Part shown: positions 20,661 through 32,111 of the stretch, one piece after another
How the letters are laid out: the number at the start of each line of letters is the position of its first letter
Position numbering within the stretch: the stretch's first letter is position 1
Origin: Cryptomeria japonica
Taxonomy: Eukaryota > Streptophyta > Pinopsida > Cupressales > Cupressaceae
Length of the DNA: 64,000 nucleotides
Direction of reading: 5' to 3'
NCBI RefSeq assembly: GCF_030272615.1
Contig: NC_081409.1
Coordinates: 19,778,260 to 19,842,259, forward strand
The notes under the pieces: generated by a model
Seen by the model: the letters and a program-made list of their open reading frames with translations, nothing else
What the model was told of the DNA's origin: nothing
Database searches by the model: none
Translations under genes and position numbers: made by a program

Positions 20661-21494
20661 TTCTTACACTTTAATTATGATTTCTTATTTTTAGATCTAA
20701 ATAATTGCAATTTGAATTTCAAAATTTCATTTGCAAGTTTAATCTTTTTACAAAATTTAGAGGTTAATTGCATAAAACCCCTAATGTTTCATTTTGAAAA
20801 AATTAAGCTTGTGAAGTGTAGCATTATAATTGCTTGTTTCAAATATGATTTGTATTTCAGAATTACAATTCAAATCTATCTTTTCATTCTGAAAATTAAG
20901 TGGTTAAAAAGCAAAACCCTAATTTTTAAGAATCTCCTATTTTGACATATGATTGCTAATTTGACCGATCTAGACATCTCCAAATCAACTTTTTTTTTTG
21001 GATTCCACAATAAAACCATAATTTATGTCATCCCTAAAAATTTCAAAAAAAGTTGGTCGGATCGAGTGCACTTTGCACACGGTCCCTAGCTTTTTTCCAA
21101 AAATTTAGGGAGTCGGAATTGACTATATTTTTCTGCTTAAATCCAAAAAATTGGCGTACTTTATCAATTTTTGCACCCCTTAAGGTCGAAAACAAATTCA
21201 CATTTCCACACTTTTAACTTTTAAATTAATTTTCATAAAAAGATCCTAATTTTAGATCTTCTTTTCAAGAAAATTAAGATTTTAATTAAGTGACTTTTAA
21301 TGGCAATCAATGGATCAAATTTATTTGCTATTTCACATATGATTACATTGTTTTTAATATATATTTATTACAATCATATGTTGGATAATGGATTTCTTCA
21401 TTTCATGTTTCTTCTTTTCATTCATAGCACTTGGTCGTACTGTGTTGTTCGAATTTAAAAGTCATTTCCTTTTCAATTTGATCTCAAAGCTTTC
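20661..21494. other. Leader of the non-autonomous element
   Basis: AT-rich, non-coding. The open frame at 20571-20945 spans the LTR end and the primer site and is not a gene. Confidence 0.5.
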
Positions 21495-22652
21495 ATGTAT
21501 CATTTTGGTTGTATTATGGTGATTTTATTAACAAACTGCATTTCATGTATTAATCACCTTAAGGCTTTTGTAGATCACAACCCGAGAGACTCAAATCCTT
21601 ATACCTCTCCTAGGGTATCTTGTGTGAATAAGATGAAAGCTAATATTCTAAACAATGATCTCTTTACAAAAGAGAAAGCATTGGACAGTGATATAGATCC
21701 ATCTTTTTATCATACACATACCCTTGAGAAAGAAGGGTAACATCAAACTATTAATATTCTTACCTCTTTAGACCCTCCTTATTCTCCTAAGGCCTATCTT
21801 CGACACCAAAGTATATGTAGAGAGGATGATGTTATGCATTTTATTCATGATCTCTCCCCTCACATAGAAATGAGTAAAGATGAACCTTTAGATGATGAAG
21901 ATGTTCATCCCAAATCTCCCCAAAAGGATAAGCCTGGCAAAGGAAAGAAGGTTATCCTTTCCCATGATATTCCTTCTTCATCTACAAAACCTTTTATTCC
22001 CCCTTACAAATCAAGTTTCAAATAAATTCATGATCTTATTCCCCCAACTTCCCATTTGCAACATTCTTATAGTTGTGGCTTTAATATAATAACAAAACAA
22101 GGTTTTAGAGGACAAGGAATATGAGTCCCTATAAACCCTCTTATGCAAGCTACTATAGAAGGCCTAGGAAGTGAAACTCCTCTTTCTAAGGATGAACTCC
22201 TAAGGCTTGAAAATTTTAAGAACTATCTTCAAAAGCAACAAATCAAAAGAGCCCACAAGAGTGCTTCTTCAAAACGTCATTTTTGCTCATTTTATCAAAC
22301 CCATGATCATAATGCTAATGATTGCCCTGATTTTCAAAAATCTATTCAAGATGGCATCGACAGTGGAAAAATTAGAATTGTGGATGATAAAATTTCTTCT
22401 TCTAATAATTCTCCTCTTCCATGTCAAGAAAATGACCTAGAACACATTTATCATCCTGATAGACTAGCTACAAGAATCTATTGGAGATTAAAATATGATA
22501 GGAATATTTCCTTTCCTCCTAAAAATCCAAATAAGAATATTAAGCAAGTGAAAGGTGAGGAATATTGCATTTTTCATGATTCATATTCACATTCTCTTGG
22601 GAAATGTCATGCATTTAAGAAATTTGTTCAAAATCAATATGATCATGCATGA
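21495..22652 (+). pseudogene. Gag-like ORF with two zinc-knuckle-like motifs
   Basis: One frame of about 385 codons with three in-frame stops (near 21738, 22023 and 22123). The first part is unlike known Gag. A Ser/Pro/Lys-rich segment follows (KSPQKDKPGKGKKVI). The C-terminal part has two C-x2-(F/Y)...H...C motifs: HFCSFYQTHDHNANDCPDF and YCIFHDSYSHSLGKCHAF. The first is followed by a FQKSIQDGIDSGKIRIV helix, the arrangement also seen after the zinc knuckle in Tat-type Gag (compare 12195-12770). A capsid-like domain is not visible. RNA binding for packaging is a reasonable inference. The stops make this copy inactive. Confidence 0.7.
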
Positions 22653-24090
22653 ATTTCTCTTACAATAGATCTAGTTGTCTTCCTTGACATGAACATAGTG
22701 CCTTAGCACTTCTTTTCTTCTCATGTTGCTCTTCACCCTATGACATAACTAGCCAACTTAACTGGGGGCTCTTTATCATTTGTGTTAGTATTGTTTCAAT
22801 TTTAAATACTTTGGGGTAGCAACATGAGGCTCACTTCTTCTTCTTTTTCCCCATTAATTTATCTTCATGCATTATTCATTATTAGATCTCCTTTCTTGCA
22901 TAAAGTTATGTGAGCATATAATTGTTCTTTTCTTTTTATCTTTGCTTGAAGAGGGGCCTCTTTAATGAGTAATACACTTCTTCTTCTTCTCTTAATTATA
23001 TTGGACAACTTACCTCTTCTATGGTTTTGATTATTTATAAATATGATATGCCCCTAGCATGGAATGGTCTCTTGTAAACTACATGACCCTTCCTTGAGAG
23101 GATTCATTCCATTAAGAAGGCATATCTCTTGAAAATGATCACCATTAGAAGATGTGTAATGTTTCTCCTTGTTCTTCTTACTTGGAGGGAAATGATTTCA
23201 CTCATTTCTTTTCCTTTCTATCTCATTTCCTTTAGGGGCTGCATTTTTCATATGTGAATATGGTACGTTCTTATGACTAATCCCTCTTCAGGAATATGTG
23301 ATTTTCTTTCTATCTTCTCTTAGAAGATTACCACTTCTTGAGACATGTATTTTACATTTACTAATGTCTTTTATTGCATATGTTCATGTAAGTTCATTGT
23401 TCATTTTATTATGTTTAATATCTCTCTAGAAGATTGTGTAGGCTCTTCTCATTGTTCCTACACTTTGGGGGCAATTATCTCTCTTTTTATTTCTTTCTCT
23501 AAGGATCCAATCTTTCCTATGTTGGGGATGATGTGAGTTTCATTAATTCATGTCTTTCCTTGTGTGAAATCGTTGTTGTTTGCTCAAGGGTTCTCTCTTA
23601 TACAAGAGGTGTAAGTCCTTGACTACAACCTCTTTTACACTTGGTAATGTACATCTATAATAAATTCACCCATCCACATTGGGATAAAAGTGAGTCATCC
23701 TTTATAAAAAATCCCTTTCACCTAGCAATAGGAGGAAGGATTGGATTCTTGTTCTCTTCTATGCTTCATTCTATAAGATCTTATATTTGTCTAAGACAAC
23801 TCCTCTTGGGGGTAGATGTCTTTCGAAAAAAGATCTCTTCTTCTCCAAGGATCTCCTTTAAACTTACAACAAGATATCTCTTTTCAACTATCTTACCCTT
23901 GCTTGAAGAGTATTCCCTCTCTTGCTTAGATTTATGACTTTTTTGCATAATGGATATCTTCTTTGTGTTGAAGGTAGGTATCCTTGTTCTACTTTCTTGA
24001 ATATATCAACATAAAATTATGTTGACATCTTAAGGGGAGGGCACCTACACTGCTCCTTTTGTACTATATTTCTCTCGCGCATTATGTCTC
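22653..24090. other. Internal non-coding part of the non-autonomous element
   Basis: Pyrimidine-rich, many CTTCTTCTT-type runs, no protein family recognised on either strand. The place where pol would lie in a complete element has no trace of RT or integrase motifs. Confidence 0.5.
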
Positions 24091-24420
24091 TTGTACAATG
24101 GGACATTCTCAAAACCAGAGGGAAGCGTCTTAGTGGGAGATGTCGCCACTTTCCTTTTGTACAGTGGGTCATTATTGGAACCAGAGGGAAACCTCTTAGA
24201 GAGAGATGCCGCCACTTTTCCTTTGTATAGTGGGATATTCTTGGAACCAGAGGACAACCTCTTAGAGAAATATGTCACCACTTTTTCTTTTATACAGTGG
24301 GTCATTCTTGAAACTAGAGCACAACCTCTTAGAGAAAGATGTCGTTGCTTTTCTTTTATACATTGGTTCATTCTCGGAACCAGAGGGTAGCCTCTTAGAG
24401 TGAGATGCCACCACTTTCTT
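24091..24420 (+). repeat. 66-bp minisatellite, five units
   Basis: Five head-to-tail units beginning TTGTACAATGGG, TTGTACAGTGGG, TTGTATAGTGGG, TTATACAGTGGG, TTATACATTGG at about 24091, 24157, 24223, 24290 and 24356. Each contains GGAACCAGAGG (or variant), a CCTCTTAGAG block and a GATGTCGCCACTTT block. Units differ from each other at many sites, so the array is old. It gives repetitive open frames on both strands that are not genes. Tandem repeats in this 3' zone are known for plant Gypsy elements. Confidence 0.9.
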
Positions 24421-25009
24421 CACATTTGTTCTATACATCTTATACAGGTTGTAGAATACCCTGATATAGACATACTCTAGGGGCTAATTTTCCATGTCCC
24501 TTTTCTCCATAGATCACCTAATTCTAGGGGAGAGATGTCCATGGTTTCCTCTTGTTCGCCTTTCTTCTCATGGATCTCCAAAGTGTGTATTCATGTCCGC
24601 TCTCTCCTTCCTCTCATGAACACATACTTTGACTATTGATGGTTCATGGATGATGTCAACTTTTCTCTTTTATGTGATTGCATTGGTCTTTGTGTTTCAA
24701 TTAGTTGTTTGAGACATTTGTATCGAGGTCTCTTCGGCTAGTTGATGTGTGGTCTTGTGTGTTTTGTCTTTGTCATGTGTCTTTTGTGCTTTTTCTTGTT
24801 TTGGTCGGTCTTGTTCTTTTGGTCTTGTATGCTCTTGCATATGTTTGAGTGAGTTAAGACCCTAAGATTGGGGGATTTGTTTCTCAAGATTAGTGATGTC
24901 TTATACTCCTTGTGGCATTTCTCTGTATCTCTCATCTTTATCTCTCTCTTTCTTCTACTTTACCGACAATATTGGGAATAGCCATACTCCTGCTAAAGTG
25001 GAGGCTAAA

Positions 25010-26255
25010 TGTAGTGTCCTAAAATTGTGACCCCCGTAATTTTGACCACATCTTAAGCCCTCACCTTTGTGACAACATCTTTCTACTTGACTAAGACCCC
25101 TCTTCGTGCTTCCATCTTGAGTCTCCTCCTATTGTGGCCCTTATGGTGCCTCAAGACCTTGTCCAGGCCCCAAGATAGGATAGGACAGGGGCATAGTACC
25201 CCTTTCCCCCCTAAGATAGGGATGTGGTGCTCTTGTCCCCCTTGGAAAAGGGTGTGGCACCCCTGTCCTCCCTCTTAGGGTAGTTCTAAGATGGGTCTGT
25301 CTAGCCCCTTAAGCTTAATTTTCTCTTCAGGGATTTCAATCTTCCTTTGTCAGCCTTCGATGGATGAAAATTAATCCTCTTAGGCATGTATAAAAGGATA
25401 TCCAATTCCCTCATTTGATGAGGACAATATACACAAATAGGAAAAATACTTAAGATATACTCAAGAAAATGGTCTTCGTCAAGCGTTCAAGTCTTCAAGC
25501 ATCCACCAAGTTATCTTCTTCATGTGTCTTCTTCATTCATCCATTGGAGAAACATTACAACATTCATTTGCAAGCATGTTTGTGTGTTAGGGTTTTGTCA
25601 TGTTACATTCCATTTCATAGAACATTTGTGATTACATTCAAGAAGCAAAGAAATCATCATTATCAATCGCAGATCTACAAGGTATACATTTCCTACATTT
25701 ACATCAAAGTATTTGCAATTAATTTCTTTCAAGGTTGATTCCTCAACCGAGGTTTGACTGAGGCAAACCCCTATCCACAACCCTTCTTCCCTTCTTTTCT
25801 ATGTGTAGTTTGTAGGTGCACAACTTTAATTGTGGGATTGGACTCCATTTATAAAGACGAAAAAACCCTTTTCGGCGTGCGGATTTTTCGGAGGACCATG
25901 TGCACTTTCAACACAATCCCGACGAGTTTTCTCCAAATTTGTAGGGCAGATCCGTATCAGTCTAAATATTTGAGATATGAAATTACAACACGATCTCAAA
26001 CCAGTAGCTCCTCATTTCATTCATTTTATCTTCCTTTTCTACATAGTCAACAAGTGAACATATCTATTTACAAAAGAGGGCAAATCACTTTCCACCCCTT
26101 GTAATCCACTTGGAATTCATGTCCTTTCTCCCCTTAAATTTGGATCTAGTGGATTAAGTCCCTGTTTTGAATGTAAATTTTCTCCCAAGTGAAAATCATC
26201 CTAGTGACTTCCTTTCTCTCTCCTAGGTGGGGAGTCACTAGGGTTGAATTTTCCA
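25010..26255 (+). repeat. 3' LTR of the non-autonomous element
   Basis: It starts TGTAGTGTCC, preceded by a purine-rich AAAGTGGAGGCTAAA that is the candidate polypurine tract (24995-25009). It ends GAATTTTCCA. It is about 70 bp longer than the 5' copy because of an extra segment near 25200-25270, where a CCCCCTAAGATAGGG / CCCCCTTGGAAAAGGG unit is repeated next to GGTG(T/C)GGCACC. Confidence 0.88.
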
Positions 26256-29200
26256 AAGGCATATTTATTAATAGAAAATATAGTCTAAGATCAACCTTAG
26301 ACTTGAAAAAAGACAACCTAATATAACACAATGGAGCCATTGTTAAAAAAGGAAGATTAAATATGAAGTCATTCAACACACAAAGTAATCTCAAGCTAAA
26401 GAGAAGACAAATGCAGTGAGGAATGCATATTCACAGTCATAGAGAAACATATAATGATGTAAGATTGTATCATAACCATAAGGATATACATGATTAGGTG
26501 GTCAAAAGAAAAGAGGAAAATAAAGAATACAATGGCCATAAGAGCAACAATACAAGCTATAAAAGTAGGGTCTATGAGCATGTGACAGTGAAAAGGGGGT
26601 GTGATGTTACCATCAAGATGTACAAATCTGAAACAAACCACAATAGAAACCAATTCACAAGCAATTTTGGTTTTAGCGTGATAGCAAAAGAAATAGGAGT
26701 AGAAGAAGAAGTAATTAGGAATCAAAACACAGTCATAAGGGGGCAGAAACTTGATGATACCTGAAGGTCCTTCTAGGATAGGGCTTTAAGGCACCTAAAC
26801 GAACAATATAGTGATAGCACAAGATATAAAGACATGCTTCAATCATAAGAAGCTACTAGGGTAGTAAGGTATAAAAATAGCTTGGTTTTCAAAACTAAGA
26901 GAAAAGGGTATTTCATGAGAAGATCAACATGATAGAGGACAAGCTTGCTTAAGAAAAATCATATTGCTGACTGTCATAGGATAATAATAGTGTAGTTACA
27001 AGACATACATGAGTTAACGATTTCATGGTTATGAATGTTGTGGGATCACTATCAAAAGAAGTGGAAGTCTTCAAAATAATAGTCATTAACAAGTAGAAAA
27101 TGTAGCCCAAAATGTAGGATAACAGTCCATTAGCTTTAGAGAAGCCTCAGGAGCAATATCTAGAATCAATATTCAAAGTTCAAGGGACCACAAGACTATT
27201 TTAGACTTGGAAACAACCAATATCAAAGACTAAGAGCATTAGGTGACAAAATGCAGTCAGGATAGTGATATTACCAACAATCCAGTCAAAGAGATAATGA
27301 CTACCAAGCACAAAACATAGTGTTATCAAGGCAAGAAGTGCATTCCTAAATGTTCTCAAAGCAAAGAAGAAAAAGATGAAAAGATCATTGTCATCATGGA
27401 CTAATGCTCAATGCATTCCAAGTGACCTTTTGATCTCCACAAAATTATTCTATGCTTGAAAGAGAGTCAACACAGATGTCTACTTCAACAATTGCAGAAA
27501 ATTCAAATCAAAGAAAGTGTGAACATATTATAGAGGAGCAGCCAATGGGATCAAAGCATAGTGTAAAGACTAAAAAAAGTAGTCATATTGATAGTTTTGA
27601 GACTACCACATTCTTTAAGGATGCAATGAGTCATAGATGATAAAGAAGCCATATTTTAGATTTCAAGGAAGCAATAATGAAGATCAAAACAATGGCTATT
27701 TTGAGCCTTCGATATAAACAACTCTCAGACCTAAAATATGGAAGGCAACCTAGCAATAAAATACAATGTAGGTATAGTCCAAAGCATTATACAAAATATA
27801 GTGATCATTCATCATTTAAAATGATGCTAAAACAAAAAATATAGAGCCATAGGAGACAATATTCTTATACTCAAGGTTTAGTCACAACCCTCAGCAATGA
27901 TAGAGCAGAAAGACATGAGTTCTATACTTGTAGCAACCCTGTCAATTTTTTTTTGACAATGTGAGTAAATGGGAGGCATGAAGTCATCTATATTTCCAAT
28001 ATATAGATGGGAGGTCTATGAAAAAGTAATAGGTTCAGTTCAAAGGGCATGATCATTGAAACAAATAGAAGGCTGATTTTGAGAGCAATGTTGGGAGATT
28101 TGGTATGAAAAAAATCTTACAAGGAACTACAAAAGTTTCCTTGAAAATAGTGACAAGGCCAATAATAAGAGCATTCTAAATCCCTAAGGACATATTTGTG
28201 TGTATATTTTATAGCAGTTTTATCATAAAGCAGTCTACATGACCATAACAATGTTGATAGAAAATAAGACTCTTAAAGGACATTATAGCAGTCAAGAATA
28301 ACACAATGCAATTCTACAAAACTTACAATAAGGTTCATTGATAGCAATATTTGAATTTCAAATTCAAAATAATCTTCAATGTTGACCTAAATTCAAATTT
28401 CAAAATAAGTTAAGGGAGGTCATCAAAAGAGAAATCCCACATTTTGGGGATGCTTTAAAGACCTAATCATCTGTTTAACCCCTGATTTGAAGGCCCACAT
28501 GGGTTGGTCATCAACCAAGGGGAGTTTTGGGAGAAAAATCAACATGCTATCTTCAGTTCCAACCCCCTTTTTGAGGGATTTCCAAGTCCATCTGCCCAAG
28601 ATGATAGTTTTCAAACTCAAAATTCAGTTGGACCTGATTTTGAGCACAAGAAGTAGCCAACTCATCAAGTCAACTCAGTCATGGAGCCAAAGGGAGTAGA
28701 GGAATTCAAATTTCAAAATTTTGGAGCCTTCTCTTAGTATAAGTCAGATTTCTTCTTCTCTCCTTTCTAGTTCTGAGTCTTTTCTTTGTTACAAAGTAGG
28801 GAATGTTCTTTGTAACTCATTCCTCATGAGATTTTAAATCAATCTATAGCATTTTTCCAGACTCGTAATGAAATTTGTTCCTATTATTCAATAAAGAAGC
28901 CTAGTTCTTTCTCAATTATTCTTTGTTTCGATATTGTATGTGAGTAGTTTGATAAGAGTATTGTGATTTTTTTCTTAAAAATCCTTTATTTTATCTCATT
29001 CCTTCAATGTTGAGTTCAAAGAGTAGCATGTCATAGTGCAGGTCAATGAATGTGTTGCTATTTTGATGTATGAAATTGGGAAAACAACATTGTTTTTGTT
29101 TTACAAACATTAGAAAAGTTGGACCTTTCATATGAAACATTGATGCAAAACATGTGTAATTGAGTTGTGGGCAGAGATAGCTTCATAGTTGAGTAATTTT

Positions 29201-29338
29201 GTGAGTTAAATAGAATATCAAGTATTTTGGTCATTGGTGTATCACTTTTTAATTAGCAGTTTCAGTTTTAGAAGCATCTTCCTATCCCTTTTCTCAAGCA
29301 AAAAATAATTAGTTTCTACATATGAATCCATGGTCATC
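26256..29338. other. About 3 kb with no recognised gene
   Basis: Low-complexity A-rich DNA on the plus strand with short unrelated open frames (longest about 109 codons) and no family match. Near 28735-28930 there is a TATAAG run, a CT-rich stretch and AATAAA (28890-28895), which looks like the promoter/polyadenylation part of a plus-strand LTR remnant, but I cannot find its partner. Confidence 0.4.
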
Positions 29339-30604
29339 CTAAAAAAAATTGTAGGTCAAATTTTCAAGCATGACATGAATATGTGTGGGTAAAGTAATAT
29401 GTCCTACCTTGGCAAGTAAGGTTATAATACCTAACAAAGACCTAGAGAAATTATCAAAGCCACAAATAGTAAGAGAATCCGGTTTAATAAGAGATGTGTC
29501 CACCTTAATCTTATGTAATTGATTAACGCTACAAACATTAAGGCTAGAGCCATTGTCAACAAGGGTTAATCTTATATCATTACCATTAATAAATACAACA
29601 ATCATAAGAGGATCATATTGGTGTTAAACCTCTTGAGAGGGTAATTCATCTTGAGTGAATGTAATTTGGGATTTAGGTGTCATCATGGATTCAATCAAAT
29701 AAGCCATATTATTAGGTGTAATTGTGGGTGGACATCTAAAGTCTTTAAAGAATCTTGTAACACTCCATGATGCATGGATGGAGCTTGAATTATATTTAAG
29801 TTGTTCAATAAGGTCATACTCCCTACCAAGAGTTTTTGAAATACAAGCTACTTGTGGAATTATAGGTTGAGAAGTAGGAAGTGAAGATGGAATAATCAGA
29901 GGAGGATTAAGTTGCCTATTGTTCCTTGTATTATATGTATGGGCAACTGAATTGTAACTCTCCCTGGTAATTTTTTTGGCATACTCATAAGGACTCTTAG
30001 TGAGATATCCTCCTTGCACTATAATAATAGGTTTGTTGAGGGTGCAAAATGCATCATTACTATAGCCACCTTGAATCACAAAGAGAGGCTTCCTAAGAGG
30101 TTGTGATATTGGAGAAGGACTAGAACCTTGAACCACAAAGAGGGGTGTACTAAGAGGTGTTTAAAAGTTATGTTCATTCACATTTATCATGTTAATTAAC
30201 CTCTTAGATGTGTGATCATTGTTTTAAGAAGTTGTAATAGACATAAAATAATTAAGAGCATCATCCAACATAGCATGGTGATGTCTACTAAATGGCTTGT
30301 GTTTGTATTCCAAAGGGGACAAGTCATCATAAAGAGGATTGTTATAAACCACCATGTTACTAGATTTAGAGGATGACTTGATAGAAATGACTTCTTGGGG
30401 AGAGTCATTCAACTTATCCTTATCATCACTACGATATGGCATAGTAACTATGTTGATTGTTTTTTGGCAGAATGTTGGTTTAGAAGGTTTAGTGTAGAGA
30501 AACTCATCAAGAGCCTCATCAAATTATTGCTTACTAAATGCATAATCCTCATAAGAAAATGCATCATCATATGAATGAAAATCTTGCAAATAAAGATCCG
30601 ACAT
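29339..30604 (-). pseudogene. Gypsy gag-protease remnant
   Basis: An ATG at 30604-30602 opens an acidic N-terminus (MSDLYLQDFHSYDDAF) that continues with stops to about 30224. A second part (30136-29624) has the EYDLIEQLKYNSSSIHASW block, the usual lead-in to the protease, and the last part (29605-29339) has the protease loop TLVDNGSSLNVCSVNQLH, in which the second residue of the usual D-G/D-S-S motif is Asn. The Gag capsid domain and all of pol are missing. Gag here joins the protease more directly than in the Tat element, so this is a deleted or non-autonomous relative. Multiple stops and at least one frame change. Confidence 0.78.
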
Positions 30605-30619
30605 TTTTGAAATGAAAAG

Positions 30620-31971
30620 TGATAATATGATGAAACTATAAAGATCCGTTCACCTACTGAGAGGGGGGGGGTGAATCAATAGATAGAAAATTAACTAAAC
30701 TTTCACCAAAATTATTTCCAACTTAGAATCAACTCACAAAGTTTATTGGTTTAGACACTTTAACAAATCTGCAGCTGTATTGTTAAACCTTACCGGTTGA
30801 CCTAAAGCATTAGTGATATAATGCAATAGATCTGAAACTTAAATATCCTTTGACCAAAACCTTAAACCACTTCACTAATACCATTAATAACATATTTCAG
30901 ATCATTTCCAATAATTAGATATATCTATGCAGATTTACCAGTCATTCATATCAGCCATACCAAAAACACATCCACAAAATCATTCACCACTTGACACAAT
31001 GATTTTTCATGTGGAAAACCAAATGGGAAAAACCATGGTGGGGATGAATACCCACAAGTATTTTGATCTCTTTTGAATTTGTCCCTATTAGAAGCCAAGC
31101 CTTGTTAGAAGCTTATACAAGAATGTTCTCTTAGGAACAGATTCAGTTAAGGACCACTTGATTAAGGGATTGACTACAAATACCCTGTTAAAGGTAACCT
31201 CAGTGGAGGAATTCAAATCCAAGCTAATGGATCACTTGGTTAGAGGATTTCAACAACAAGCTTGTTAAAGCTTACCCGGTTAAGGGATTTTATTGCTGTA
31301 ATGGTTAGTGAACAATAGGTTCTTTGACCAATCTGGAAATAACACTTCCTTGCCAAATCAAATCCTTTACTACTCCTATCTACCTTCACATCATTTCGAA
31401 GACACACCTCCTGGTTCAACAACAATCACTTTCACACTTAACCAAATTTTCCAACCACTCTTTCAATCAATCGATCAACCTTAAAAACAAATACATTAGG
31501 CCGGTAGCACAATACAAACCCTACGATTCTCAGTTCAATCTTGACCGTTAGATTACATGCAATTAACTTTACATTCTTTTAGGCATCTACAACCGCTCTT
31601 GGATCATCACACTTTGAATTTTGTAACACATCACACGTTTGTCACTTCATACTATGCATTTGATCATTCCCAAGACAAATGATTATCTTTACGTGCCAAA
31701 GCCTTTTCAAAACTTGTCACGTGCAACATGCTTACATGGCATCTTCATCATTGATCTTCATTTGGTCATAAATCATCACAACCAATCGCCAAGCTTAATT
31801 GGTTAGGGTTATGCTTCTCAACTGGTTAGGGTTACCAATTGATCTTCATTTCTTGATTACTAGTTGCTTTACTACTTCATTACCAGTTGCTTTATTGTTT
31901 CATTACCGGTTGCTATTGACATCAATGAAAACACTATACTTCTTCAATGCAATCTTCATGCAATGCCAACA
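30620..31971 (+). mobile_element. Intact 1,352-bp solo LTR with AAAAG duplications
   Basis: It begins TGATAATATGATG and ends GCAATGCCAACA, and is flanked by identical AAAAG at 30615-30619 and 31972-31976. It is the same family as the split copy at 868-18960. The insertion point is 16 bp upstream of the gag start of the minus-strand element. Modules from left to right: CTGAGAGGGGGGGGGTGAATC (30657), GTGGAAAACC with ACCATGGTGGGGATGAA (31010-31050), and a series of nine GTTA(A/G)AGG-like units (31087-31290). No internal region remains. Confidence 0.95.
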
Positions 31972-31976
31972 AAAAG

Positions 31977-32095
31977 TGCATACAAAAGCTAAAACATGCA
32001 ATGCATATAACAATTTTTTTGTTCTTTTTATGAAAGGAAAGATGCAATAACTAGATCTAATTAGAAGATTCAAAATTTAAGAAGGTTGGATTCAT
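31977..32095 (-). other. Leader of the minus-strand gag-protease element
   Basis: The short non-coding stretch between the primer binding site and the solo LTR insertion. With the solo LTR removed, it joins directly to the gag start at 30604. Confidence 0.6.
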
Positions 32096-32108
32096 GTCGG
32101 GTTCACCA
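32096..32108 (-). promoter_or_regulatory. Primer binding site TGGTGAACCCGAC on minus strand
   Basis: The reverse complement reads TGGTGAACCCGAC, the same 13 bases as at 20648. It is three bases from the TG that starts the neighbouring LTR at 32112, the standard spacing. Confidence 0.8.
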
Positions 32109-32111
32109 GAT

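Larger units (their letters stand above)
19462..26255 (+). mobile_element. Non-autonomous LTR retrotransposon with gag-like ORF
   Basis: Direct LTRs (19462-20637 and 25010-26255), a primer binding site at 20648, a single gag-C-terminus-like ORF, and no protease, RT, RNase H or integrase. The 3' untranslated part holds a 66-bp minisatellite. This organisation suits a LARD-like element that depends on another element's Pol. The five bases outside the LTRs (AGTAA on the left, AAGGC on the right) do not match, so either the edges are a few bases off or the copy is a recombinant. Confidence 0.8.

Noticed and set aside
24045-24390. Open frames on both strands with repeated peptides
   Set aside because: Products of the 66-bp minisatellite, whose unit length is a multiple of three; not a repeat protein gene.
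24091-24420. CRISPR-like regular repeats
   Set aside because: Units are contiguous with no unique spacers, in a eukaryotic retrotransposon.
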